From positions 1 through 64,000 of the forward strand of contig NZ_JBHLWB010000003.1 in NCBI RefSeq assembly GCF_042433055.1: a DNA stretch of 64,000 nt, in the 5' to 3' direction. The notes beneath the pieces were generated by a model. That model made no database searches. It worked only from the letters and a program-made list of their open reading frames with translations, and was not told the DNA's origin. The first letter of the stretch is position 1. Every line of letters begins with the position of its first letter. The stretch comes from Gallibacterium trehalosifermentans (lineage in GTDB: Bacteria > Pseudomonadota > Gammaproteobacteria > Enterobacterales > Pasteurellaceae). Below, one piece after another: positions 7,628-17,748 of the stretch. The translations under genes were made by a program, and so were the position numbers.

Positions 7628-10327
7628 TTATTTTCCATTGATATATAGATCAAAATCCTCCAACCTTTTATCTTCTGTAACTTGATCGTGTGAAATAATC
7701 AAATATTTCCAAGGCTTACTATTTGTTTTTTGTGCATATTCTGCTGCATACTCACACCAAGTTCTTGCTGCATTGGCTTTTGCTTGTACCTCCGGATTAT
7801 CCAAATCCGTTCTTGCTTTTGTTTCAATCATTAAAAGAGAATCTTTTGTTTCCACAACAAAATCAGGAACATATTCTTTCTGCTCTGCATTAATTTGATA
7901 ATAAATATGAAATTGTCCTTTGTTAGGTTTAAACCATTTTTGTGCATCTCTTTCTAAAATCACTGCAAAACGACGTTCAGTATCTGAATCAAATTTTTGT
8001 AGAGGGTATAAACATTTTTTAAATCCACCAAATAAAATTTGTCGAATACGCCCAATATTAGTGATAGTTTCACGCACAGAATAGATTTTTTCATTTGCCG
8101 ATGAGGTGTAATTACAAGGTCTTAATGTTGTAAATCCTTGACTTACTTTTACTTCGTATGATGTAGCAGATTCCCAGAAATGTGCCATCATTTGTGAATG
8201 AATTTCTCTAGCAATCAAGCGACGATTTATATCTAATACATTTAACAGTTCTTCTTCACTTAAATAGCTTTGAAAATGTGTAACCACTTGTTTTGCTAAA
8301 TCATAGAGAAAATCGGCTTGCGCAAAATAGTCAATATCTTCATAATCTAACAAGGCAAATACAATATAATCTTCAGGTCGTTTTTCGATTAACCCCAATT
8401 CTGTAGCTAAACTACTTTGTTCATTCGTCTGTAAATTGTGGATGGTTATTTCACGCTTACTAGGCTGTAGATGTAAAGATGAAACATCTAAGGTAAACGG
8501 ATGAAAACCTGTTTTGATATCTCCTGCAGGTACAACTACAATTCTTGGAATATCAATAGATTGTTCTACAATGAATTGTGTTGTTTTGCTAACAACTGCT
8601 GCAATATCAATCTCTTCAGGTAATAATTCACCTTGTATAGAAGGTAAGTTTTGGTGTACTTGTGACATTATTTTTTCTTGAATGTCAGGCTGTAATAATG
8701 TTTTAATCGTTTGAACTTCTATTGGTTTCTTTTCATATTGTGCAGCAACTTCTAACACAACTTGAGCAATTTGTTTTTCTCTGTCTGAATTAAATGTAAT
8801 GAGTTTTTTAGTATTTTCATTAGTTAGTGAAATGTCTGTAGCGAGAGATTCTACTGAATCTTGAGCAGTTAAATAATGTTCAAGATTACTCTTCACTTGT
8901 ACACTCACTTTTTCTTCATCGTCATTAGGAGTTTCTAAAATCACTTGTTTTAATTTCAGGATAGAATCGCCTTTATTGGCTTCATCAATAATTTCTTGGA
9001 ATTTATCGTGTGCGATAATGTTTAATCGATCAACAGGTTCCACACCTGTACGCTTGCCATAAGGCAAACGCAACCCACGTCCAATACTTTGCTCAATCAA
9101 CGTCCGTGCATTAGCTGCTCGTAATGGCACAATAGTATAAAGATTGGTCACGTCCCAACCTTCTTTAAGCATATTGACGTGAATCACGATTTCGGTCGGC
9201 TCATCTCTACTTTCAACCGCTAATAGCCGAGTGATCATTTCTTCTTCATCTTTGCCACTTTTACTAGAGTCCACCTGAATGACTTTACCTTTGTAGCGAC
9301 CATTGAAAAATGTTTCTGATTCTATTAAATCTAATAAATTCGCTGCATGTGTGGTATCTCGAGCAATGACCAACATAAATGGCTTAACAATTTCTACATT
9401 ATTCTCACGTGCATAAGTTGTTAGTTCTACTTTTACATTTTCGTGTACTCGTATGCCATCTTGTAATTTGATGGTTTCTATTTCTTCTATTGTATGATTT
9501 TGGGCGTTAAAGTTACGCTGTGTTACCACGGCTGGCATTTTGACAAAACCATCTTCCATTGCTCGGGCTAATGGATAATCAATTACTACATTTTTAAAGG
9601 GAATAGGAGCTTTGCTGGATTCTACAAAAGGTGTTGCCGTTAATTCCAATCCAAGTAATGGATTAAGTTCATTAATAGACCTCATCCCTGCTGCTGCCCG
9701 ATAACGATGTGATTCATCCATCAGCAAAACTAAATCGGGTAAATTAGCAAGATAATTAAAATAACTTTCCCCCAATACCTCACGCATTCTTTTAATTTTG
9801 GGTTCTTTACCACCACGCACTTCAGAATTGATTTTCGAGATATTAAAAATATTAATTCTTACCTCGCCAAATAACTCTCCCCCATAAATATTTTGTTGCT
9901 CATAATTCTCTCCAGTAATGACTCTAGGAGGATTAATGGCAAGCTCAGAAATGCCTCTAAATACATATTTAGTAGTATTCGGCGAAAAATCAGCAATCAA
10001 TTTATTGTAAATCGTTAAATTTGGCGCCAACACAAAGAAATTATTGATGCCATACGCTAGATGCAAATAACTGATAAATGCTCCCATCAAACGAGTTTTA
10101 CCTACCCCTGTTGCCAAGGCAAAGCATAACGATGGAAACTCACGCTCAAAATCCGTTAAGGTTGAAAACTCAGCTTTTAGTTTTTCTAGAATAACCGTAA
10201 TATCTCTTTGTTTGGATAATATTTCAGGTGCCGTTTCCAATGCTGTAACCAATTTATCCAGTGATTCCATTTGTGGTGGTCGTAACGATAAACGTCCATT
10301 AATATAGTGTTGTGTTCGGTTATTCAC
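7628..10327 (-). CDS. Type III Res-like helicase-nuclease
   Basis: A superfamily 2 helicase fused to a nuclease, like the Res subunit of type III restriction enzymes (899 aa). Visible helicase motifs are Walker A in LATGVGKTRL (about residue 73), motif II DESH, motif III LTATPF and motif VI QSIGRGLRLPYGKR. Near the C terminus VPDF...ETKA forms a PD-(D/E)XK nuclease site. I chose the GTG at 10327 because an AGGAG box lies 6 bases upstream; the ATG at 10375 would overlap the previous gene by 56 bases. The product probably tracks along DNA and cuts it, with the methylase encoded upstream giving self-protection. Unlike a simple type III pair, mod and res are split by a DUF1016 gene. Confidence 0.88.
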   Translation of the reverse strand: MNNRTQHYINGRLSLRPPQMESLDKLVTALETAPEILSKQRDITVILEKLKAEFSTLTDFEREFPSLCFALATGVGKTRLMGAFISYLHLAYGINNFFVLAPNLTIYNKLIADFSPNTTKYVFRGISELAINPPRVITGENYEQQNIYGGELFGEVRINIFNISKINSEVRGGKEPKIKRMREVLGESYFNYLANLPDLVLLMDESHRYRAAAGMRSINELNPLLGLELTATPFVESSKAPIPFKNVVIDYPLARAMEDGFVKMPAVVTQRNFNAQNHTIEEIETIKLQDGIRVHENVKVELTTYARENNVEIVKPFMLVIARDTTHAANLLDLIESETFFNGRYKGKVIQVDSSKSGKDEEEMITRLLAVESRDEPTEIVIHVNMLKEGWDVTNLYTIVPLRAANARTLIEQSIGRGLRLPYGKRTGVEPVDRLNIIAHDKFQEIIDEANKGDSILKLKQVILETPNDDEEKVSVQVKSNLEHYLTAQDSVESLATDISLTNENTKKLITFNSDREKQIAQVVLEVAAQYEKKPIEVQTIKTLLQPDIQEKIMSQVHQNLPSIQGELLPEEIDIAAVVSKTTQFIVEQSIDIPRIVVVPAGDIKTGFHPFTLDVSSLHLQPSKREITIHNLQTNEQSSLATELGLIEKRPEDYIVFALLDYEDIDYFAQADFLYDLAKQVVTHFQSYLSEEELLNVLDINRRLIAREIHSQMMAHFWESATSYEVKVSQGFTTLRPCNYTSSANEKIYSVRETITNIGRIRQILFGGFKKCLYPLQKFDSDTERRFAVILERDAQKWFKPNKGQFHIYYQINAEQKEYVPDFVVETKDSLLMIETKARTDLDNPEVQAKANAARTWCEYAAEYAQKTNSKPWKYLIISHDQVTEDKRLEDFDLYINGK

Positions 10328-11375
10328 GGTTTTCTCCTGCAAAATTATATCCTTGTTCCCAAAGTGTAAGTTCATTTTCTAACTCTTCTACACTGGGTAA
10401 TTTTGTTTCTAATGTTTCCGGTAGAGTCCGCACCAATTCATATTCAGCGATACCGATAGGTTTATCCATACCGGATAATGCATATTCTGCGACTAATTGA
10501 TTTTTAGCCCGGCATAACAATATACCTATAGTTGGGTTGTCATCTGCTGCCTTTAACTGAGCATCTACTGTGGATAAATAAAAATTGAGCTGCCCTGCAT
10601 CTTCAGGTTTAAATGCTGTTGCTTTTAATTCAATAACAACATAGCACTTTAAGCGAGTATGATAGAACGATAAATCAATAAAAAACTCATCTCCAGCAAC
10701 TTCTAAGCGAAATTGTCGCCCCACAAAAGCAAACCCTTTACCCAACTCCAATAAAAATTGGCTAATATGTTGAATCAAAGCTGTTTCAATATCTCGCTCT
10801 TGAGCTGCTTCCTCTAATCCTAAAAAATCAAAAAAGTAAGGATCTTTTAAATTTTCTTGTGCCAATTTAGCCTGTACGGTAGGTAATCGCTGCTGAAAAT
10901 TGGTTACTGCTTTGCCTTGACGCTCATATAATTGATTTTTAATTTGTACTTCCAGTGTTGTTCTACTCCAAGCTTCTTCAATAGCTTTTTGTATATAAAA
11001 TTGTTGGGTAGAATGATCTTTAATCCGTGTCATGATCAATACATTATGCCACCACGGTAATTGTGCAGCAGTCTGCTGCACAATTTGCTCATCAGGAAAA
11101 AACTCGGCAAAAGCCCGCATATATTTTAAATTTCTTGTCGAAAAACCTTTCATTTCGGGAAAAGCTTCTCGTAAGTCTCTTCCAAAACGTTCAATAACCT
11201 TACTACCCCATCCCTGAGCATTTTGTTGTTGCAAAATTTCTCTGCCAATAGTCCAATACAACATAATTAATTCGGCATTGACAGCCAGTGCAGCACGTTG
11301 TCTAGCAGTACTAACTTTAGATTTAATAGTTTGTAGCCATGCTTGATAATTTTCTTGATGACTGATTTCTTGCAT
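10320..11375 (-). CDS. DUF1016 (YhcG-type) PD-(D/E)XK nuclease family protein
   Basis: This 351-residue protein has the DUF1016 two-part layout. The helical N-terminal domain carries the family stretches LIMLYWTIGREI and GFSTRNLKYMRAF. The C-terminal domain is PD-(D/E)XK-like, with FFIDLSFYH then VVIELKA at about residues 230-253. The family (E. coli YhcG) is a predicted nuclease often seen beside restriction-modification genes; its biochemical role is not established. It starts 2 bases after the methylase stop and overlaps the Res-like start, so the three are translationally linked. A paralogue lies at 38520-39539. Confidence 0.9.
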   Translation of the reverse strand: MQEISHQENYQAWLQTIKSKVSTARQRAALAVNAELIMLYWTIGREILQQQNAQGWGSKVIERFGRDLREAFPEMKGFSTRNLKYMRAFAEFFPDEQIVQQTAAQLPWWHNVLIMTRIKDHSTQQFYIQKAIEEAWSRTTLEVQIKNQLYERQGKAVTNFQQRLPTVQAKLAQENLKDPYFFDFLGLEEAAQERDIETALIQHISQFLLELGKGFAFVGRQFRLEVAGDEFFIDLSFYHTRLKCYVVIELKATAFKPEDAGQLNFYLSTVDAQLKAADDNPTIGILLCRAKNQLVAEYALSGMDKPIGIAEYELVRTLPETLETKLPSVEELENELTLWEQGYNFAGENRE

Positions 11376-11377
11376 AA

Positions 11378-13045
11378 CTATTCCGCATCATCAAACAAGC
11401 TTTGCTGGCTAACAGGCTTCTGGCTGTCTGAAGCCTGATCAACATGCTCAGATTCCGATTCTGCCATCGGTAAATTGGAGACATTTAAACTATAATCATC
11501 ATGCCCCCATTCACATCGTGCCAAAATCATTTTGGGAATTTTCTTTAAAGTCAGATTTGGCCATCTTTCCATAGCTTTTGCAGCAGTAATACCACGCCAC
11601 GCCGAACAACAAATTAACAAACTACGTTTTTCACCCACTTCATCAGACAGTAATTGTAATTGTTCGGCAGATAAACTTTGCGTAGTAACATAAATAAAGT
11701 CATTTTCAGTAGAAAATCCGTGTTGCCACCACAAAATTTCAGACGGTTGATAGGTAAAACCTTCTAGTTTAGCTAAGGCTTCCGCCAACATTTCCACATT
11801 ATATTCAGGATTAATAATTGGATTACCCCAATGGTCATTGACAATCAAACTCGGTGCCAAACGATAATAACGAAAACCGCCACCGCCTTGCCAATTTACC
11901 GCTTTACTAATACCGCCTTGATCGGTGCCATCAATCACTTTTTGTAAGCGTGGAATAATATGCGTATGGCAATGCTCACCTAACTCCACCATAATCCAAC
12001 GCCGTCCCATTTTATGGGCAACCGCACCTGTGGTACCTGAACCAGCAAAAGAGTCGAGAACAAGATCGCCTTTATTTGTTGCTAAATGAATAATGCGTTC
12101 TAATAACTTCTCTGGTTTTGGGGTATCAAAAACATCATCAGCGTTAAATTGTTTGACTTCTTTTTTAGCATCTTGGTTATGCCCGACTTCTTGGTAAGTC
12201 CATAAAGTCATTGGAGTAACACCATCTTTAACTTCTGCTAAAAATCGTTTAATACGTGGAACTCCAGTCCCTTTAGAACCAAACCATATTCTGTTGTCTA
12301 ATAAAAATTCCTCATATCTTTCTTTAGTTAACAACCAGCATCTCCCTTTAGGGGGTAAAACTTTTCTGCCACAGGGAGTTGTTATTTCGTAAACCTTACT
12401 ATCAACAACTGGTCCTACCGAAAAATTATCAGATTGCCAAGGTCCTCTAGGGTCATTATCTGGATTTTTATATGGCGAATTTGCATCTTCACTCCTAGGA
12501 AGTTTATTTAATTCAAGCCCTATAGAATTTTTTGCATATACTAATATTGCATCATGACTTCTAGACAAGGTTTTTTTTAAATTAATGGGGGCATAGGCTC
12601 TTTGCCAAATAACTTCATCAATAAAGTTTCCTCTACCAAAAATTTCATCACACAAAACTTTTAAATAATGACTTTCATCAGCATCAATAGAAATCCAAAT
12701 TGAACCATTATTAGCTAATAAATTTTTAAGGATTTCTAGACGATCTCGCATTAATCCTAGCCAAATAGAATGCTCCAAGCCATCATCATAATGTTCGAAA
12801 ACATTACCTGTGTTGTACGGTGGATCAATATAAATACACTTTACCTTACCTGTAAACTCTTGTTCCAGTGCTTTTAAAGCCAACAAGTTATCACCAAAAA
12901 TTAAGCGGTTATCAAAAATATCATTTTCTGACCGCACTTTGGCATGATACGATTTTTTGGCATCTTCCAACAGGATTCGTGCTTCTAACTTAGGACGTTT
13001 TTCCTTACCTATCCAAGTCAGTTCAAGTTTTTGTTTTTTGGTCAT
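11378..13045 (-). CDS. Site-specific N6-adenine DNA methyltransferase (type III Mod-like)
   Basis: This 555-residue protein transfers a methyl group from SAM to adenine in a recognition site. Motif IV DPPYNTG comes first (about residue 74) and the SAM motif DSFAGSGTTG later (about residue 335), the beta-class order of type III Mod proteins. The segment between them should hold part of the target recognition region. The C-terminal 150 residues are not a known catalytic part. I chose the ATG at 13045 (AAGGTG box 8 bases upstream) over the adjacent GTG. A Haemophilus-type uptake core (ACCGCACTT, 12931-12939) lies in the gene. It presumably protects host DNA from the Res-like enzyme. Confidence 0.92.
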   Translation of the reverse strand: MTKKQKLELTWIGKEKRPKLEARILLEDAKKSYHAKVRSENDIFDNRLIFGDNLLALKALEQEFTGKVKCIYIDPPYNTGNVFEHYDDGLEHSIWLGLMRDRLEILKNLLANNGSIWISIDADESHYLKVLCDEIFGRGNFIDEVIWQRAYAPINLKKTLSRSHDAILVYAKNSIGLELNKLPRSEDANSPYKNPDNDPRGPWQSDNFSVGPVVDSKVYEITTPCGRKVLPPKGRCWLLTKERYEEFLLDNRIWFGSKGTGVPRIKRFLAEVKDGVTPMTLWTYQEVGHNQDAKKEVKQFNADDVFDTPKPEKLLERIIHLATNKGDLVLDSFAGSGTTGAVAHKMGRRWIMVELGEHCHTHIIPRLQKVIDGTDQGGISKAVNWQGGGGFRYYRLAPSLIVNDHWGNPIINPEYNVEMLAEALAKLEGFTYQPSEILWWQHGFSTENDFIYVTTQSLSAEQLQLLSDEVGEKRSLLICCSAWRGITAAKAMERWPNLTLKKIPKMILARCEWGHDDYSLNVSNLPMAESESEHVDQASDSQKPVSQQSLFDDAE

Positions 13046-13064
13046 CACTACTACACCTTAAAAT

Positions 13065-14806
13065 TTATTTACCTGAATTTAATTGTCTCATCAGTCTATC
13101 TTTAATCGTTTTGCAATCTGTTTGATTTTCAAAAATAGCCTGAGCAGATTTTCCCCACAGTTCATTCTGTATAATATTCACCAAATTCTGGCATACCTTA
13201 TCAATTGAAACAGATAAGTTTTGTTTTTCTTCTTGACTAATAAAAAAACTATTGCCGTATTGTAGTTTATGCTTGATAAAAACAATATGAATAATCAACC
13301 AAATCCCTTGATTTAAAATATCTTTTGCTTGCAAATTAACATTTGCATCAAATGGTTCACCATTGGCACGATCCTTCACTACTTTGGCAATAAACCTACC
13401 GATTTGTACAATTCGCCATATTTCCTTAGCCGTCCTTGAATCAGGAAATAATTTTTGATAGGCATCTTTCATTTTTTCACGATGAGACGTTAAGCCAATT
13501 TGTCTAAATAATCTTTTTTTATCAGACTTAGCCGCTATAACATATTGTTGCCAATCATTTCCTGTTACCGTACACGCTAAAAGTGGAACTAGCTCCCTAA
13601 TGTTAAAGCAAGTATCAGAATTAGGTGGATCATCATTACCTTGTTTGATTAAATAAGTAACTCCAGCCATATTTAATGTATCTTTTAATTTAACTTGATT
13701 ATCATCCAAAGATGCAAAATCTTCTAAATCAACAGCATTTTGTCTATTTCTAGCTTGAGTTACTTCAATAGAGAAATTATCTGGTGTACCATTTAAAGAT
13801 AAAAAAGTAGCAAAAACCCAAGTAGGATGCTCTTGATAATATGTAGAAGATTTATTACCAATTACACCGACAGTTTGGGCTCCATTAATGATAGATAAGC
13901 CTTGAACTTTAAATTTTCCTTTCTGTCGATTGGAATCTCTTGGGTACACTTCACTGATTGAACCACATAAAAATGTAATACCATTATTAAAATAGAAAAA
14001 GTGTTCTGGATGATCATCTAATGTTTTTGCTAAACTTTGATTAACGGATGTTTCTCCCTTAAATCTACGTATATTTTTTTCAACAAGTAAATGTTTATGT
14101 TGACTCCATAGTTCTAATAATTTTTCTGCATTTATTTGTCCATAATAAGCTTTATAGGGTTTCTGTATATGTCCAAAATTTATCAATTCAATTTCATTAT
14201 CAATTGACTCATTAGCTGAACAAGCGGTGTGGATTTCGTGTAAAGTACTTAATCCATAAGCATAACAACGTATAGATTCAGGTGATGAATCATTAAAAGC
14301 CTGTTCTATATCAGTAAAAATATTTCTTCTATCATCTGAAATAGCTGTTCCTGAATATGCCAAAATAGCTTTAACTCTACATACACCACTATCTATAGCT
14401 TCTCTTATCTGACTTTCTTTTTCCCTAAGGAGTTATTAAATCTCTCTACTTTTCCATGAAGTAAATCAATAATACCATCACGGAACTTAGAAACATCTCC
14501 TAATTCTGGCTCTCCAGTACCGCTAGCAATATATTTTGACTGAATCAACCAAATGACATGACTACTATCAACAAAAACTGAGTCAATTCCATGATCCTGC
14601 CCTCCATCAATACTGGCAGCAATTGCATCGTCTATGCTTACTAATGCCTCTTCGTGTAATACGAAAGCAGCAATAGCTTTTGATAAAAAATTGCTTTTTC
14701 TAGCTTCTTCATCTTTACCGCTCGCATTAATCTTATCCCAATAGTCTTGCTCTAATTTTTGACATAATAGATCTAACTCTAGTGGTATAATTCTTTCTCT
14801 TGCCAT
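13065..14806 (-). pseudogene. AIPR family protein, frameshifted
   Basis: Two reading frames make one AIPR (abortive infection phage resistance) protein. The first (14806 to 14405, 133 aa) holds a nuclease-like GIDSVFVD...IQSKY motif. The second (open from 14432 to 13065) holds the AIPR signatures FFYFNNGITF and LSIINGAQTVG. The break is at an A5 run (14418-14422): one extra A would give GKKESQIREAID and restore a single frame of about 580 residues. A TTG at 14363 could start the second part alone. The ATG at 14806 overlaps the SNF2 stop by one base. This could be a true inactivating mutation, a reversible slippage site or a sequencing error. Confidence 0.85.
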
Positions 14807-17688
14807 CACACCATCTCCCATTCAATCAAAAACATTTCTTTTTGTTCCACCTTTGAAGTCAGACTACTCTCCAATTCCTCAATCAACTGGTTACGCTTCA
14901 CATCAATTTCATCCTGTCTATCAAACAATTCTCGGCGTTGTTTGTTACGCTTACCTTCCAATTCTCGTTGCTTTTTCTGCCACATCAACTTTTCTTCCAG
15001 TGTTGTAGCAGATGCTGCTGTACGGCGAACTTCCTTAATTTCACGATCTGTTTCTTTAATTGCTTGCTCTAAAGCATTTTTTAAATCATCAGCCCAATCA
15101 TCTAACTTTTGAACTTCTTGTTCAAAATAAGACAAATTACGAGCTTTGGAGGCTTGCAATAAGGACTGATACCGCTGAGTAATATCTTTTTCTAAAATCG
15201 ATTCGTCAAAATGTTCATCAAGATCACCAACAATAATTGCAGGTAATTGCAATAATTTCTCCGGATCATCATCAACGAGAATCTCACCATTCTTGGTTAT
15301 CGCAGATAATAAACAATATTCCTCAGTTCTACCCAATGCCTCAATAGTAACAAGTAAAAACTTCAGATACCCACCTTGACCTCGATAAGGTTCTAAGGTA
15401 CTGATTTGTTTACCATAAGCTTGGTAATCCAATCGAATTTTTTGATTAGGACAAATGCGATTTTTGGCTTGTTCTAGAATAGCTTGTGCTAAAGGGTGAT
15501 TTACCCGATATAAATAGGCATCTCCATTTTGGCGAGGTAATTCATAACGCCCTATCGGAGCAATATTAGACCAATATTCAGGTAAGCTTAGTACATTAAA
15601 GCCTGCAGTATCAAATTGTGCATACTGTCCTAATTCACTTTGAGTAATATCTAAAAGAATTTTTTCATATTTATTGCGAATAATTTGGCTGTTTTCAGCA
15701 TAGATCTTTAATCGTTCTGCTACACTTTCATCAAAATTTTCTAATAAAGTTTGACGAGTTTTGGTCATTGCTTGATTGATTTCATCAGATAGCTCTTGTT
15801 GCAAATATGCAAATGCCTGTTGAATTTCTTCAGGTTGACGACAATCACGATAGATTTCTGCAATACGACGTTCAATATCTACACCTGAACCAATCGCACC
15901 TAATACTTCATCACTCGCTCCAAATACGCCTTCAAAAAGTTGAAATTTTTCTGCTAACAGCTCATAAACTCGAGCATCAGCTTCATTATTTCTATCAACA
16001 AAATTGACAACCACCACATCATGTTTTTGCCCATAGCGGTGACAACGTCCTATCCGTTGTTCTATACGCTGTGGATTCCATGGTAAGTCATAATTGATAA
16101 CCAAAGAACAAAACTGTAAGTTAATACCCTCTGCACCTGCTTCAGTCGCAATCATAATCGTTGCACGATCTTTAAAATATTCTACTAAAGCTGCTCGGGT
16201 ATCTGCTGTTTTTGAACCTGTAATTTTGTCTGTGCCTTCATGTTGGCATAACCATTCTTTATAAATTTTTTGAGCTTGTAGATCGCTATTTGTACCATTA
16301 AATAGAACAATTCCCTCGCCATTTTCACCTGCATAATGGGTATCAGCAAGACGTTGTTGTAGGTACTCTTGTGTGCGTTTGGATTCTGTAAAAATGATAG
16401 CTTTTTTTGCTGCACCTAAACGTTCTAATTCTGCAAAAGCTCTATCTAATGCTGTTAATAAAGCATCACCTTTTGCATCATTGCGGATGTTTTCGGCTAA
16501 GTTTTTGAATTGTTTTAACTCATTGATTTCATCAACAATAGCTTGATACTCTTGTTGTGATATTTGAGGCTCATTATCAACTTCATCTGACCATTCTTCT
16601 GCTGTTTCATCTAAACTTTCGTAATCTTGATCTAATGACTCTACTAAATCCTCTTCATCTATTTCAGATAACTGATTTTGTAAACGTTTACTTAAAGTAT
16701 CTAATGCTCCAGCAATAGCTCGACTACTGGAGGCTAATAATTTCCATAATACTAAGGAAATAAGCTGTCGCTGTCCCGCTGGCAATGCTTTGGCATTATC
16801 ACGTCTTAGATATTCAGAAACCAATTCAGATAATCGCTTTTCATCTTGGGAAGGAGTGAATTCTTGTACAATTGCACGTCGTGCAGTATAAGCTACATAA
16901 GGTTGAACTTGTCTTCGCAAAGTCCGCTTACAAATTGACTGTAATCGATGACGTAAATTTTGCAAATTTTTTTCATTTGCTTTTATCGTAAATAGATCTC
17001 GAAAGCTATCTAAATCACCAAAAACACGCTCATCAATAATACTGACTAAACCATATAATTCTAATAAAGAGTTTTGTAGAGGTGTTGCTGTTAATAAAAC
17101 TTTAGCATGGACATGACTTAATGCTTCTTGTAGAGCTTTCGCTATCACATTAGATTTTTTATATACATTACGTAAACGATGTGCTTCATCTAAAATCACT
17201 AGATCCCATTGTATTTGCTTAAGTTCTTTAGCTTTAGCTTTTGCAAATTGATAAGAACAAATTACCGGGATATTCTGAGAAAAAGGTGTTTCCCCTTGTT
17301 TTTGTAATGTATTAAAAATTTTGCTTTCTAAAATTATGCTTTGAAGACCAAATTTTTCCTGTAATTCTTGATACCATTGTTTACGTAAATTGGCTGGAAC
17401 AATAATTAAAATTTTACGTTTACGTTCTGCCCAACGTTGTAATATAACTAAACCGGCTTCAATTGTTTTTCCTAACCCTACCTCATCTGCTAAAATTACT
17501 CCTTTAGATAAAGGATTTCGACAAGCAAATAAAGCAGCATCTACTTGGTGTGGGTTTAAATCAACCTGAGAATCAACAAGAGTCATCGCTAATGAATCGA
17601 TACTCGATTGGTCTGCTTGGCGTGTTAATAACCAAGCATAATACTGGGTTTGATGCGGAATTAAAAAAGTTTTTTTAGTATTATTCAT
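14806..17688 (-). CDS. SNF2-family helicase (DEAH), defence-associated
   Basis: This 960-residue Swi2/Snf2-type ATPase probably moves along double-stranded DNA or remodels protein-DNA complexes. Motif I ADEVGLGKTIEAGL lies at about residues 67-80, with DEAH, TATPLQNS and the C-lobe motif VI RIGRCHRYGQ. The helicase core is split by an acidic insert. The last 110 residues are a charged coiled coil. It resembles RapA-like and DISARM DrmD-like ATPases in layout, but no DrmA, DrmB or DrmC gene is present. It is the first gene of the block and its TGA overlaps the AIPR start. No strong promoter was recognised upstream. Confidence 0.9.
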   Translation of the reverse strand: MNNTKKTFLIPHQTQYYAWLLTRQADQSSIDSLAMTLVDSQVDLNPHQVDAALFACRNPLSKGVILADEVGLGKTIEAGLVILQRWAERKRKILIIVPANLRKQWYQELQEKFGLQSIILESKIFNTLQKQGETPFSQNIPVICSYQFAKAKAKELKQIQWDLVILDEAHRLRNVYKKSNVIAKALQEALSHVHAKVLLTATPLQNSLLELYGLVSIIDERVFGDLDSFRDLFTIKANEKNLQNLRHRLQSICKRTLRRQVQPYVAYTARRAIVQEFTPSQDEKRLSELVSEYLRRDNAKALPAGQRQLISLVLWKLLASSSRAIAGALDTLSKRLQNQLSEIDEEDLVESLDQDYESLDETAEEWSDEVDNEPQISQQEYQAIVDEINELKQFKNLAENIRNDAKGDALLTALDRAFAELERLGAAKKAIIFTESKRTQEYLQQRLADTHYAGENGEGIVLFNGTNSDLQAQKIYKEWLCQHEGTDKITGSKTADTRAALVEYFKDRATIMIATEAGAEGINLQFCSLVINYDLPWNPQRIEQRIGRCHRYGQKHDVVVVNFVDRNNEADARVYELLAEKFQLFEGVFGASDEVLGAIGSGVDIERRIAEIYRDCRQPEEIQQAFAYLQQELSDEINQAMTKTRQTLLENFDESVAERLKIYAENSQIIRNKYEKILLDITQSELGQYAQFDTAGFNVLSLPEYWSNIAPIGRYELPRQNGDAYLYRVNHPLAQAILEQAKNRICPNQKIRLDYQAYGKQISTLEPYRGQGGYLKFLLVTIEALGRTEEYCLLSAITKNGEILVDDDPEKLLQLPAIIVGDLDEHFDESILEKDITQRYQSLLQASKARNLSYFEQEVQKLDDWADDLKNALEQAIKETDREIKEVRRTAASATTLEEKLMWQKKQRELEGKRNKQRRELFDRQDEIDVKRNQLIEELESSLTSKVEQKEMFLIEWEMV

Positions 17689-17748
17689 AAAGATTACATA
17701 TGTTATTAGATCATTAATACAAAATTTATAATATATTAACTGCTATTA

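Noticed and set aside
10328..10375. ATG 10375 as the start of the Res-like gene
   Set aside because: It overlaps the DUF1016 gene by 56 bases without a ribosome binding site, while GTG 10327 has an AGGAG box at the right distance.
14220..14228. ACAAGCGGT as evidence for an Actinobacillus pleuropneumoniae-type uptake motif
   Set aside because: Only one exact copy was found by eye, which is compatible with chance.
7628..17688. Classification of the block as DISARM
   Set aside because: Only the SNF2 helicase and an adenine methylase are shared; no DrmA, DrmB or DrmC-like gene is present.
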